Source: Halichoerus grypus (lineage: Eukaryota > Chordata > Mammalia > Carnivora > Phocidae). Taken from it: a DNA stretch of 64,000 bases. The first letter of the stretch is position 1. Each line of letters begins with the position of its first letter. The position numbers were made by a program, and so were the translations under genes. This document shows positions 1 through 11,570 of the stretch, one piece after another. The stretch is from the NCBI RefSeq assembly GCF_964656455.1, contig NC_135719.1, positions 132,041,444-132,105,443 of the forward strand, given 5' to 3'. The notes beneath the pieces were generated by a model. The model had not been told where the DNA came from and searched no databases. It saw nothing but the letters and a program-made list of their open reading frames with translations.

Positions 1-382
1 GCCATAAAAAATAGCAAAGTACTGATGCATGCTACAACATAGGTTAACCTCGAAAACATTGTGCTAAGTAAAACAAGCCAGTCACAAAAGACCACATACG
101 GTATGATTCCATTTATATGAAATGTCCAGAAAAGGCAAATATATGGAAACAGAAAGTAGATTAGAAATTCCCTCAGCTGGAGATAGGGGAGTGAAAGAGG
201 AGAAGGTAGGGGAGTGATTGCTAATTTAATGGGGTTTCTTTTTGGGATGATAAAATGTTTACAAAGTTAGATTTTGGTGATGGTTGCACAACTCCATGAA
301 ATACTAAAATCCATTGAATTTTACAAGTTTACCAGGTGAAATAAATAGTACATAAATTGTATCTCAATAAAGATGTTTAAAA
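1..382 (+). mobile_element. L1M-type LINE-1, 3' end
   Basis: This is the end of ORF2 and the 3' UTR of an old L1, cut by the window edge. The text runs in the order typical of mammalian L1M: a 'gtatgattccatttatatgaaatg' type stretch, then 'ggaaacagaaagtagatt', then a 'ggtgatggttgcacaac' block, then 'tgtatctcaataaag' and a short A-run. It is decayed and has no open frame. The subfamily (L1MB to L1MD) is not resolved by eye. Confidence 0.8.
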
Positions 383-1586
383 AAATGATTAAGGCAACCA
401 CCAATGCACAGGAAGACAGAGACATAAGACTCATTTAAAGCAAATAAATATTTTCAAAAAAGTTGTCCAAGTAAGAGATATACATTTAATACTTGGAAAG
501 CTGGATAATGACTATTTTTTTCACCTGTAGAATAGAAATTTAGTTTTTTATTGTTTCTGTCATAAATTTAAGTGAATGTGTTTAAAGCAGGAGGGACTTA
601 ACATACCTTGATCATTCCAACTTCTCAAACCTGTTCAATACTATTAGAGAGATGATAGATTATAGATAGATGGATAGACCAAAATGGTAATGAGAACACT
701 TGTAGAATCAACTATAAAGTATTATTTTTGAGATATCTTTGATTCTGATTTTGTTAATAAGTGGTATTTTGAGTGTCCAGAGCAGATATCTTTGTAGTCA
801 CATGGACTCATTTGTATCAGTATAGAAATACAAGGACTTCTGTAAAATTTTGTGAGAAAGAAAATAGAATCCTGGCATTCATCTAACTAGCACATTTAAA
901 TAACCTTGTTTAAGAGAATAGTCTTTCTCCAGAATAAGTCAGGCATTAATTTCGCCTTCAAATACATTTTTCAAGTCTGAGTTTTGCCATATGGCATGAG
1001 GCCAGGTGTAAGAATATTTACTTTTCTGTCACTATGTGTTGAAAACTGGTTGAACGCAGAAGTAGAGCAATACACACAGCTGGTGGAAAAATAGTTCCTT
1101 GCCTCAATACATATGCAGCTCCTACAAATTTTTGAGGCACATTAATAACCTAGAAACTGCTGAGACCCTGGTTATGATGACAGAGATATCCTCTCTTTTC
1201 TGCCAAATTCATGCTCATAGCTTTTCTAGTGTATGATTCCATATGCTATAAATATAGATAAAATCCCAACTCCCCTCCAACTTAGCATTAATGGAAAACA
1301 GGAGAGAGCACATTTGACTATTCACGAGCCACTATTTCAAAAGGGAGGCAACTGACATATCAGTTACAAAATATAGAGCCTTTAATATTTCAAGCCAGAA
1401 TAGATCACATTGAGTACATATGAAGTATAAAGTCTGGGGCTGAGAACCACCTATACTTGAAACAAACCAATGAACATTTCAGAGAACTTTCCTCCTTAAT
1501 TGTGAAAGAGCAACTGGCATAATTTAACTGGTCTTTTGCTTTAACTTCTGTTACCATAACCATGAACCCACAGGCCTGATGTCCCC

Positions 1587-1587
<1 letters not shown>
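383..1587. other. AT-rich spacer, no gene seen
   Basis: No repeat or gene is recognised here. There is a very short GATA-like run near 650-680. Codon-like structure is absent and stops occur in all frames. Confidence 0.5.

Positions 1588-1633
<46 letters not shown>
1588..1633. repeat. (CA)n microsatellite
   Basis: About 22 uninterrupted CA units. The antisense reading gives a false valine-cysteine ORF. Confidence 0.97.
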
Positions 1634-1635
<2 letters not shown>

Positions 1636-1836
1636 TTCATCCCTAGTGTTGCCCAGGATATGGTAGCATCAGCACAGAAAATGGTGAAAGTCATTTGCTG
1701 AATTTAATTCCTAAGTGTAATAGATCTTTTTTTAGTGTCCTTTACTTGAATGTCCTGGAGCAGAAAGGATCACAAAATTTGCCTCTTACCCTTTAAGAGG
1801 TAGATAAGGTCTACGCACATTCTGAAGATAATCCTA

Positions 1837-1854
1837 CCAGCAGAGGGCAGTGGC
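1837..1854 (+). promoter_or_regulatory. Candidate CTCF motif
   Basis: CCAGCAGAGGGCAG followed by TGGC fits every position of the core consensus CCASYAGRKGGCRS. It lies in DNA where I see no repeat. A motif match alone does not prove occupancy, and about one strong match per tens of kb is expected by chance. Confidence 0.45.
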
Positions 1855-2270
1855 GTACTGCACACACAACTTGGTTGGGGAAAAGCTTCCAAAGGGCCTT
1901 GCAACCTGTGGTTAATAAAGAACTGGGCAGGAGAGCAAAATAACTGGGTTTAGAAGAGATTTATTTCAACTCCATAAGCTGGAAAGTTATACAGCTCCCT
2001 GAGAAAACTCCACTGGTGGAATTCACAGCAGGCCAAAATGTGCCAGTGATCAAAGGCTACAGTGAAGCTCTAAATCATTGCTGTTCCAGAGCCATTTTAT
2101 CAGAGCTGCTAGCTTCTACCCATGTGGTGAAACCCTTGAAGAGCGACCTCAGAGCTATTGTAATTTTAACAACAAAAACAGGATTGACTCTATGATCTCT
2201 GATTTGGAGAAGGGGATAGTTTATAAATAAATCTGAATCAAGAAGCTATGGACTCCCTCCAGCCAAAATT
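1855..2270. other. Unique spacer
   Basis: No gene or recognisable repeat is seen between the CTCF-like motif and the MIR-like fragment. The base composition is mixed and there is no long open frame. Confidence 0.4.
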
Positions 2271-2274
2271 AAGA

Positions 2275-2400
2275 AACATGAGTTATTGTACTAGCTTTGC
2301 AATTAAATTAACTGTGAATCTAAGCAAGCCTCTTAACCTCTCTGAAAGTCAGTTTACTGAAGTGTGAATTGGATTAGACAATTCTGAAGGCATCTCCAGG
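2275..2400 (+). mobile_element. MIR SINE fragment (probable)
   Basis: A decayed match to the MIR core: 'aagcctcttaacctctctgaaagtcag' corresponds to the 'cttaacctctctgagcctcag' stretch of MIR. It is short and diverged. Confidence 0.5.
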
Positions 2401-2854
2401 TCTCGTGTCTTTTGGCTAGGGAGTGCCCACCAGCCTTCCTCTGAGCATACTCTGAAGACAGATATAGTTGTATATTCAAGATTTTTTGAATAAGCACTGT
2501 AAGCAGTACAGTTAAAGTACAGTGAAGTGTTAGTGGTTTAGAATCATTCTGTGACTGGGGGAGGGGTGGCTAAAATTCCCCTGGTGTTCCTCAGTGATTT
2601 AGATTGAAGAGATTCCTTCTCCCTACCCCACCACCTTTTTTTCCTCCCCTAGTGAGCATTGCTTCCATATTACATGCCTGAAAGCTGAATTCAGAGGTGT
2701 CTACCTGACAACACTCTGGGCAAAGTTACCGCAAATATATGTATTTCATTAAGTATTGATTTTTTTATCATTGAAGAATTTGCCAACATTTAAAAATTAG
2801 GAAACTTATCATAGGTATCCTGATTTCCAACTTCTTCTAAAAACCAAACAAACA

Positions 2855-3064
2855 GGGACACCTGGGTGGCTCAGTCTTTGAGCGTCTGCCTTCGGCTCAG
2901 GTCATGGTCCCAGGGTCCTGGGATGGAGCCCCGCATTGGGCTCCCTGCTCTGCGGGAAGCCTGCTTCTCCCTCTCCCACTCCCCCTGCTTGTGTTCCTTC
3001 TCTCGCTGTGTCTCTCTCTGTCAAATAAATAAATAAATAAATCTTAAAAAAATAATAAGAATAA
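2855..3064 (+). mobile_element. SINEC (Can-SINE), full length
   Basis: A tRNA-Lys-derived carnivore SINE with the GGGACACCTGGGTGGCTCAG head (A box region), a B-box remnant, a CT-rich body, CAAATAAATAAATAAATAAATCTT and an A-rich tail. A perfect 17-bp target site duplication (taaaaaccaaacaaaca) lies at 2838-2854 and 3065-3081, so both ends of the insertion are intact. The duplication is undiverged, which suggests a fairly young copy. Confidence 0.95.
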
Positions 3065-3081
3065 TAAAAACCAAACAAACA

Positions 3082-3685
3082 AATATCAGGTAGCATTGGG
3101 ACCTCATTCCCACATAGCGAATAATTTCCAGAAATGAGAGCGCTGCTCCCTTTCGATCTACCTCCGTGACTCTCCCAGATCTTCACGTTATGAATTTCTC
3201 TCCCTTAAGTGATCATTCCTGGCACTGTAGGCATTGGAGTATGGGACCCTTGCATAAACAGCACTACCAAAGTCGATTTGGGGTTGTTGTCTGTAAGGAA
3301 ATTTGTTCCTGTTTTCCTCAGTTTATTGACTGAGTTAAAGTTTCAAAGTCTCCCTACACACACCTTTTTTTTTTTTTTTCCTGGTACTAGCTCTAATAAG
3401 AAGCTTTATTTTATTTTCCCCACTAGATGATAACTGATAACAGATTTAAGCTTACAGGTTTAAAGTGTCACTATTACCATCAACCAAAAACACACAGCTT
3501 CATCTCACTAGCATATTAGTGATAAGTTATTAAAAACTTGAGTCTGGGTGATTCCGAGGAAACAAATATAATACAATAACAACAATGGAATTTATTGAGG
3601 CCAAGAAACCATACACCTACCTCCTTAAATCTTACCAGCAAGGTTATCTACATAAAAGAACAATAAGTAAAATTACAAAGATATC
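3082..3685. other. Unique spacer
   Basis: No gene is seen. A T-run lies near 3365-3380. The short frames are chance. Confidence 0.4.
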
Positions 3686-3830
3686 CACCATTTACTGATC
3701 ACCTATTACATGCCAACCCTGTGCTAGGTTATTAAAATCTCCATTTTATGAATGGAGAAACACAGCCTCTGGAAGGTGTATTGATTTGCAAAAACATGAG
3801 AACTTGAGGAGTGAGAGGGAATTTAGACAC
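3686..3830 (-). mobile_element. MIR SINE, antisense (probable)
   Basis: 'accatttactgatcacctattacatgcca' followed by 'ctccattttatgaatggagaaacacagcctctg' follows the reverse complement of MIR (ATTTATTGAGCGCTTACTRTGTGCCA, then CCCCATTTTACAGATGAGGAAACTGAGGC), with much decay. Confidence 0.55.
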
Positions 3831-4754
3831 CATTGGTCTCAGTCTCTTTCCACATGAGGAAATTACCCAAAGATGCTAAGATTTTAGAGTGGATTCTGCA
3901 CCGTATAGCCCCAGTGATCAATCTGGAATACAGAAGTTGGCTGTCTCCATTTGCCTGTACTATCCTTGGTCATTCTATTCTACTAAATCCTCTCTCGTTA
4001 TTTACATTTCTGTCCATCTTTCCTCATGGAAGTTTAGAGCCTTGGGGGGCATGGCCTATATGTTATTTATCTTTGTAGCTTACCTCAATAATTCTCATAC
4101 AGCTTGCACCATGATACTTCGTGATACTAAATCTTAGAGACTACACCAGGGCAGATATCCAAAGGCTGTGGCAGACAGCTAAGTGGCTGCATGACAAATG
4201 TTGCAAAACCAAATGGAGCATCTGAGAAGGGCAAGGCAGGGGCACTAGGAAAGACAGCTATACACACAGCTTCAGCTGAAACTCTCCAAGCACTTTTGGG
4301 GAAGTGGAAAGAGAACAAACTGACAACATTTGCAAATAAAATGCCCTGTGGGCATATTTTGTATACCCACGCTGCCATGCCTGGAACAAAGCAGAGTCCA
4401 TTAAGAGAGAAACCTCCACCAGTCACCCTTTCAAGCTTCATTGATTTTTATGCACAAAATAATGACATATAGGAGGATGATAAAGTGATGGAGCCTATAA
4501 GTAAGGAGAGGAATAACAAAACCACCAGAGGGGTTATAATTAGTGTAAGGCTTTTAAAAACAAAATCAAGGTTCCATCCAAGTATGTGCTTTTCCTATTA
4601 TGAACATACTGCCACCAACATAGTGTCCAAAAAAAGCAACAGTTTTGAATGGCTTCAACGACAATAATAGCAAGGTAAACTTAGCACAGAGAAGAGGTTA
4701 TGAGCAGTAGACTAAATATTTATGTCTTCCCACATTTTACACATTGAAATCCTA
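3831..4754. other. Unique spacer
   Basis: No family is recognised. Several 60-104 codon frames overlap on both strands at 3833-4667, which is typical of chance frames in non-coding DNA. None has a recognisable motif. Confidence 0.4.
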
Positions 4755-5188
4755 CCACCAGGGATGTCACCAAGATGGTGACAGAGGAGGCTTCTGAATT
4801 TGCCTCCTCCTAGAGATGCGTTGACTGTACAGTTACACAGATCAATTTCCTCCGAAAGAAATCCAGGAACTAGATGAGTGACTCCTACGCATTGGGTACT
4901 AAGAAAATACCCACCTCAGCTAGGAAAGGCTAAGACACACTCTTGCCACTTGTATGGCACAGTGCCATACAATGAGGAGAGAGCCCTAATCCTCAGCTTT
5001 TCCCTGCAGAGTGAAGCGTTGGACCACAATGGAGAGCCCCAACTTTTAAAGCTGCCACCCAAGAAACAGGCCCCCAAATCACCTACTTCTGAGAGCCAAC
5101 TGAGGCTTGTGTTTATGAATCCCACAGGACTACAGCAAACAAAGAAGAAATTGTTATGCAGGCCTGCATAGCACTCCCAGCCATTACC

Positions 5189-5212
5189 CTCCCCCCCCAC
5201 CCCCCACCCCCA
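5189..5212. repeat. C-rich tract
   Basis: Four or more runs of C separated by A, inside the L1 5' UTR-like block. On the minus strand it could form a G-quadruplex. Confidence 0.8.
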
Positions 5213-6305
5213 ACCTGGGCTGGCTCAGCACAGAGGGAGCAGAAGAAAATGCCCATCTCCCAAGTTTTTCCCAGAAGGATTTTGACTGCATACTTTACTA
5301 GCTTCTCCTTTAGAGTCCAGCTTCTAGGTGCTGCCTGGGATCATCCTAGAACCTGAAAGATCTGGTGGGGACTTCCCCTGCCTTCTCTTTCTGGCTCTCT
5401 CCAACAGTTAAACCAAGTCTCCAGCTTTTCTCTGGACCATGCATGTCCAGGCATCTAGCACCCCAACTGTTAAGGCTGCCCTCCCCCAACCTAGGGGACT
5501 GGCTCCCAAATCACAAAGCTCTGGGAGAGGTATGAAAAAGTAACCTGTGGAATGGGAGAAAATATAGGCAAATCATATATCTGATAGGGGATTGATATCC
5601 AAAATATGCAAGTAACTTATATAATGCAATAGCAAAACAAACAAAAACCAACAAATAACCCAATTTTAAAAATGGGCAAAGCATCTTCTCTAAGGAAGAC
5701 ATAGAGATGGCCAACAGGTACATGAAAAGGTGCTCAACATCACTAATCATTAGGGAAATACAAAGCAAAACCACAATGAAGTATTACCTCACACTTGTTA
5801 GGATGTCTATTACTGAAAAGACAAAAGATAATAAACGCTGGCTATGGTGTGGAGAAAAAGGGAAGCCTTGTACACTGTTGATGGGAATGTAAACTGCTAT
5901 AAACACTATAGACAACAATGAGGTGGTTCCTCAAGAAGTTAAAAATAGAACTACCACACGATCCAACAATCTCACTTCTAGATATATATATCCAAAGGAA
6001 ACAAAACCATAATTTTGAAGAGATATCTGTTCTTCCATGTTCTTGAAGCATTATTCAAAATAGTCAAAATATGGAAACAACCTAAATGTCTGTTGACAGA
6101 TATATGGATAAAGAAAATGTGATATATACTATATATTATATATAATGTTTATATTTATGTAGAAATATATAAAGTTGAGCCTTTTTAAAAAAGAAGGAAA
6201 TATGCCATTTGCAAAAACATAGATGAACCTGCAAGACCTTATGCTAAGTGAAATAAACCAGACAAAGACAAATACTGCATGGTATCACTTATATGTGGAA
6301 TCTAC

Positions 6306-6385
6306 TAAAAAAATAAGGAAGGAAGGAAGGAAAGGAAGGGAGAAAGAAAGAAGGAGAAAGAAAGAAAGAAAGAAAGAAAGAGAAA

Positions 6386-6434
<49 letters not shown>

Positions 6435-6458
6435 AAAAGAAAGAAAGAAAGAAAGAAA

Positions 6459-6506
<48 letters not shown>

Positions 6507-6583
6507 AAAGAAAGAAAGAAAAGAAAGAAAGGAAGAAAGGAAGAGAGAAAGAAGAGAAAAAGAAAAAGAAAAGAAAAAAAAAT
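6306..6583. repeat. (GAAA)n array inside L1
   Basis: About 278 bp of GAAA with GGAA, GAGAAA and AAAAG variants. It replaces the short A-run after 'gtggaatctacta' in the L1 3' end, so it probably grew from that A-rich seed. Both strands yield long Lys/Glu/Arg or Phe/Ser/Leu frames that are artefacts. Confidence 0.95.
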
Positions 6584-6806
6584 GAACTCATGGAAACAGA
6601 GACTAGAATGGTGGTTGCCAGGGCCTGAGGGTGGGGGAAATGGGAAGAGGCTGGTAAAAAGGTACATACTTTCAGCTACAAGATGAATGAGGTCTGAAGA
6701 TCTAATGTATAACATGGTGACTAGAGTTGATAATATTGTTCTGTATAGCAAATTTTATAAAATTATAAAACATATGAGGTAATGGATATGTTAATTAATA
6801 TTTGTG

Positions 6807-7235
6807 GGAATTTAGGACTTCCAGCTTAACATTCTGCTTGACACATAGTGAATGCCTCATGCAAATTATCAATGGATAATCTCAAATTCAAGAACTAGAC
6901 TAGAATATTGAATACCTGAAACTATTAACATGACCCAGAAAGTTAGTGTCAGAGTTTAGTCTTAGACTTCTGACTTCAAATATAGTCTATCAGCCCTTTG
7001 ATGGCAAACATATTGCATCTGTCAAAATGTAAAGTATGAAAATATAAAGAAAATAGACCTAAGGTACTCAACTACTTAAAAAACTTTGCTTCCAAAAGAA
7101 AAGCATGGCTATTTGTTTTGAATACATTATAAATCCAATACCATTTTTCCCAGATTATCTCCAAACCAAAATTTTAAAGACCTTACACTTCTTTTCCATT
7201 TCCTATTGAAGAGGGATTTTAGAGACATTTCCAGC
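6807..7235. other. Unique spacer
   Basis: No gene or recognised repeat. Confidence 0.4.
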
Positions 7236-7372
7236 AATATAGACCCTAGAGTCAGGTTGCAATTTATTTGTTCTGTGACCTTGGGCAATTTATTGACCTC
7301 TCTGTGCCTTATTTACTAAGTTGTAAAATTGTGATAATAATTACTGCTTCATAGGATTAGTTTAAAGATTAA
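7236..7372 (+). mobile_element. MIR SINE
   Basis: 'ctgtgaccttgggcaattta' followed by 'acctctctgtgcctt' and 'taaaattgtgataataattac' is the MIR core and 3' part in sense orientation. Confidence 0.85.
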
Positions 7373-7520
7373 AACATATATATATAAAATTTATATATAA
7401 ACATATAATTTATATAAATATCTAATTTACATCATTATTGTATATATTTTATATATAATTTATACAGTTTATATATTATATGTATTTATAGTATATATAA
7501 TTTATATATGTAACTTATAA
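7373..7520. repeat. AT-rich low-complexity (TATA)n
   Basis: Nearly pure A/T with repeated 'tatataaat' words, directly after the MIR 3' end. Confidence 0.9.
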
Positions 7521-8578
7521 CAGTTATTATTATATTAAGAAATTACACATAACTATTATTGTATTAAGAAATATTTTGCATACCTGTTTTTAAGAAGTTG
7601 CTATCCACAGTTCATCAGGTTGACCTAGCTTTAGAAAGGCTGTCAGCACTCTATTACAGCAGTCAACATGGTTAATCAACAAACAGTTTATTTCTGTCCA
7701 TTTTTTTTTCAATTGCATTACATATTTCTGTGGAAACGTGCACCACTCTGAGACAGAGAAATTCGCTCTATCATAACAGCATCCTGAATTTCCTCTGTGA
7801 CTTGGGACTTGCTTTTAGTTTTACCTTAGATGATCAAAGTTAAGGAGAATGTTCCAGGGACTGAAACACGTGGCTTTATAGAACATAGAAGGGTGGGTCT
7901 TTTGTGGAGGTGTGAATATTTTTGGACATTCTAAAATTGCACTTGTGTTCAAGGAGAGTTTTCTCTCTACTCTGAAAACATGACAACACCTTTTCCAAAT
8001 AAAGCTGCATTTCTTTGTGGCATTGATGTTGCTACAACAAGGCTGTATTGGGAAGTGAGAAGCAGAAGCTGAATGCCCTAATACTGGCCCCATTCCCCAT
8101 CCCATTGTTCCCCAGTGCCTGGTAGAGCCCTGAATGCCTGAAGCAGAGATGCAAGGACCTTGAGGTGATTAACCAGGAAAAGTCATGAAAGGATTAGTTG
8201 GATGTGGTTGGTGAAAAGGAGAAAAAAAAAATTGTTAATGGGAATTTTGTTGAGTCCTTCCCTCTTTTCTGGGAAATAGTAATTTTCCAGGACATACAGC
8301 ACTCTATGAGTGACTTGACAGAAATACCAGGTGTGGCCACACTGCCACATGGTAGATAGGAATGCAGGCTTCCCCCACTCTTCTTCACTATCCAGTTCCT
8401 CTGTCTCTCTCTGTCTCTCATATTCTGCTATCATAAGAAAAACAATGTTTTCAAGAGACTGGAAGAGACATGAGCCTAAAAAAAAAAAAAAAGACTAGTT
8501 CCTTTCTGTCTCTGACCATAAGTAACTTTGCTGCCTCAGGCAACTCTCTGAGCACTTTGACACCATCCCCACCCTCTT
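7521..8578. other. Unique spacer
   Basis: No gene or known repeat is recognised. An A-run lies at 8479-8492. Chance frames of up to 94 codons are present. Confidence 0.4.
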
Positions 8579-8640
8579 GCACACACACACACACACACAC
8601 ACACACACCATATACACCACATACACACACACACACACTC
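8579..8640. repeat. Compound CA microsatellite
   Basis: CA runs interrupted by 'catatacaccacata', ending in 'cactcactca'. Confidence 0.95.
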
Positions 8641-9179
8641 ACTCAGCTTTGGTGTTCTTCTCTGTCAAGGGAGGAGGCTGGGTCTAGGTTCCTTCCAGTT
8701 TGACATTCTGTGACCTTTATGACCTCTAATAAAGTTGCTCCTCATCCGAAGGAATTTGTAAATGGATATTGTTGATTAGGAGAATAGATGATTAATCTGC
8801 TGAAGACTATCAAGGAGAAAAAGAAGATAGGAATGGATAGGATATTATAAAACTCAATCACAACATCTTGGGGTTGACTTGAGGGTAGAGTTATAAAGTA
8901 CACATATGGGAGAGTTGAACAGTGGTTTATCCATTTGGTTTAAAATATTAATGTGCATTATCATGAAAATGATTACAGAGGTAAGAGAAAATTAATATTC
9001 ATCATCTAGATCCAAATGTGAATAATGTTTGCACTACCATCTGTAAATGTATTTGTGTGTCTAAACATTTATCTTCAGTGTGTGTGTATGGGCATATTTA
9101 CATATTTTTATAAGTGATATACATGAATCACTATAAATCATATGCATAATAAACATATATTAAAAATTACTTTTTTAAC
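8641..9179. other. Spacer, no gene
   Basis: AT-rich. The 8940-9120 part has an old-L1-like feel ('aatattcatcatctagatcc') but is too decayed to call. Confidence 0.35.
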
Positions 9180-9600
9180 ATGAGAAACCCAATAGTAAAA
9201 TGGGTAAATAACTTGTTCAGGCACTTCATAAAAGAGGAAGTAAAGATACACAATAAATATATGAAGGGTGTTCAACCACATTACAACCAAGGAATGCTTA
9301 ATAATAAAGTTACAAAGAGTCATAATTTCACACCTATCATATTGCTAAAACTACAAAGTCTAACACTCCAGGCATTACTTAGGATATGTAGCAAAGGGGC
9401 TGGACATGGGATATGGAGAATGGGAATTGTTCTATACTGCAAAGAAGGTGTCGTTTGTTGAAACAACTTCAGATCTAGTTCAATGGACAATACCCACAGT
9501 CTGTGATCCAACACACCCACTTCTGGGTATACACCTTTGAATATATTTTGCATGAGACATGTGCAGGGATATTAATATCTCTTTTAAATAGCCCATCTGA
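9180..9600 (+). mobile_element. Old L1 ORF2 3' fragment (L1ME-like)
   Basis: 'aacccaatagtaaaatgggtaaataac', 'ttcataaaagaggaa', 'gggtgttcaaccacattacaacca', 'ttctatactgcaaag' and 'cacttctgggtatacacc' follow the C-terminal ORF2 region of ancient L1. It is heavily diverged, with stops. Confidence 0.75.
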
Positions 9601-10664
9601 AACTATTTGCCCCACAAAGATAAGCTATTTTTTTTTTCTTGTTTGCCTCTCTTTATTCTATATGAATCAAAAGAGCACTGTCTGGCTATTTAATAAAGAG
9701 TTTGCTGGCCCCTGGTAAAGACTAAGGGAAAGAATGAGGGACCCTGGATCCTAAGCAGCAAACAATATTAAAATTGGGTTTCCAGGGGCTGACTGCAACA
9801 ATGCCTACTTCACGGGTTCCCCAAAGGTTGCTGCAGATATATGTGACACTCTGCTTTAGCTGCATTTATCAGGACTCTGTCACTCAGGCTAAGTGCACGG
9901 GCAGCTGTGAAGTCGGGGCTTGTTTTCCAGGCTTTAGCACAGGATGCCTCCCACCTGAGGATCTGTGTCTGCCTTGAGGACAACCAGCTGGTGGAAAACA
10001 AATGATGAAATCATCCCCATGATGTCTTTCACAAGTACTGCCTGTGATTTTTTCAGGGAAGACTCTGTTTTCCTTGTCTCTTTTTCTTCTGTATCAGAAA
10101 TCTCATACTTCTGTTATGTCTATTATTCCATCTTTTAAAGGGGTTAAAAAGAAAAACTTAGTGTATAAAGTTTGCAGAAGACAGTAATTCAAGCTCAATC
10201 ACAGACATTGGGATAATTCTTGCAATTAACATGTACCATATTTCTGCTTTGACTAAATTTAGGAAATATTTATTGAATTACTACTATATGCAAGAGATTG
10301 AGCACCTAGTCCATTTGTTAAGTTCAATTGCATTCTAATGTAATTATTGACTGAATCAAAGGAAGTAATTCAAGAATATTTAAGAAAGGAAAAAAGATAT
10401 GGATTATCTGCTACTCCAATTTAGACCTCTCATTACATATCCTTAGTACATATGTCTTGCTGTCTTGTAATAATCTTTGGATAATCTCTTTATTTACATA
10501 CTTATTTTTTGGACATGGAGACATCTTTGAATGGGTTGGGGAAACTGTCAGGTATCTCATTGTATACAAAACCCACTTCCATAAAATATATTCTTAAATA
10601 TGGTCAATTTTAATGTGACTATGTGTAAACTTTCATTTAAAAAATATTTTATAATAGAGCACAG
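9601..10664. other. Unique spacer
   Basis: No gene is recognised. The 9774-9977 frame has no known motif. Confidence 0.4.
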
Positions 10665-10780
10665 AATTTGCTCTTCAACTCAACAAGCATCTACTGACTG
10701 CCTCTCATGTTGGAGTGTGTAGACTAATATTGCTGGGACCAAAATAAAGGCAGTGTGAGTCCTTACTTCAAGAAGCACAG
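10665..10780 (-). mobile_element. L2 LINE 3' end, antisense (probable)
   Basis: 'caactcaacaagcatctactgactgcctctcatgt', then 'gctgggaccaaaataaaggcagtg', resembles the reverse complement of the L2 3' end. The SINE pair inserted at its right border. Confidence 0.5.
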
Positions 10781-10785
10781 CATTG

Positions 10786-11005
10786 GGGCACCGGGGTGGC
10801 TCAGTCACTTAAGCATCTGATGCTTGGTTTTGGCTCAGGTCATGATCTCAAGGTCCTAGGATGGAGCCCCATCGGGCTCTGCATTGAGCGGAGAGTCTGA
10901 GAGTCTCTCTCTTCCTCTCCCTCTGCCCCTCCCTGCCCATGTGCACACAGCATGCTCACGCTCTCTTTCTAAAATAAATAAATCTTTAAAAAAAAAAAAA
11001 AAAAA
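10786..11005 (+). mobile_element. SINEC, older subtype
   Basis: GGGCACCGGGGTGGCTCAGTC head, 'gctcaggtcatgatctca', 'atggagcccc', a CT-rich body, 'aaaataaataaatcttt' and an A17 tail. A second SINE follows immediately in its tail. A diverged target duplication (agaagcacagcatt and agaaacacagtatt) flanks the pair at 10771-10784 and 11244-11257. Confidence 0.92.
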
Positions 11006-11243
11006 GAGGGGCACCTAGGTGGCTTAGTGGGTTAAGCGTCTGCCTTCAGCTCAGATCATGATCTCAGTGACCTGGGATCGAGCCTCACATCGGGCTCCCT
11101 GCTCAGCGGGGAATTTGCTTGTCCTTCTCCCTCTACCCCCCCCCCCCCCGCTGATGCTCTCTCTCTCTGTCTCTCTCTCTCCCTCTGAAATTAATAAATG
11201 AAATCTTTTAAAAATTTTTTTAAAAATTAAAAAATTAAAAAAA
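11006..11243 (+). mobile_element. SINEC inserted in the previous tail
   Basis: GGGCACCTAGGTGGCTTAGT head, 'gggatcgagcctcacatcggg', a C14 run at about 11137-11150, CT-rich DNA and a degenerate A/T tail. It starts within one to three bases of the upstream A tail, so insertion into that poly(A) is likely. The pair may therefore share one outer duplication. Confidence 0.92.
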
Positions 11244-11371
11244 AGAAACACAGTATTCACTGGAATTTAAATAAAAACTTTTTTAAAAAGCATAGCATTC
11301 ATTTGAAATCCCAATTTGATATTTAACATGCAAAATATTTAAATACTGAATTCAGGAAATAGTTAGTAGTT

Positions 11372-11570
11372 AGATTAATTGATTGATTGATTGAGGGAGG
11401 GAGAGGGAAAGAGGGGGAGGGGCAGAGGGAGAGGGAGAGAGAGAATCTTAAGTAGGCTCCAGGCCCAGTGCAGATCCCGACACAGGGCTCGATTTCACAA
11501 TCCTGAGATCAAGACCTGAGCTGAAATCAAGTGTCCATCACTTAAACTGACTGAGCCACCCAGGCACCCC
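11372..11570 (-). mobile_element. SINEC, antisense, old
   Basis: Read on the minus strand it starts 'ggggtgcctgggtggctcag' and ends in a CT-rich part and a degraded tail (GATT repeats on the plus strand). Diverged. Confidence 0.9.

Larger units (their letters stand above)
4755..6806 (+). mobile_element. Old L1 (L1MA-like) with internal deletion
   Basis: 4755-5525 resembles the 5' UTR of an old L1 ('aagatggtgacagaggagg', 'gaactagatgagtgactcctacgcattggg', then C-rich text). At about 5532 it switches straight to the far 3' part of ORF2 ('aatgggagaaaatataggcaaatc', 'catcactaatcattaggga', 'ttgatgggaatgtaaactgc', 'aagtgaaataaaccagacaaag'). The L1MA-like 3' UTR follows ('tggtggttgccagggcctgagg', 'taacatggtgactag'). 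ORF1 and most of ORF2 are missing. Either one L1 lost about 5 kb, or two L1 pieces in the same orientation abut. Stops are frequent, so it is not functional. Confidence 0.75.

Noticed and set aside
6223..6585. 120-codon Lys/Glu/Arg-rich frame, and the Phe/Ser frames opposite it
   Set aside because: They are translations of the GAAA microsatellite.
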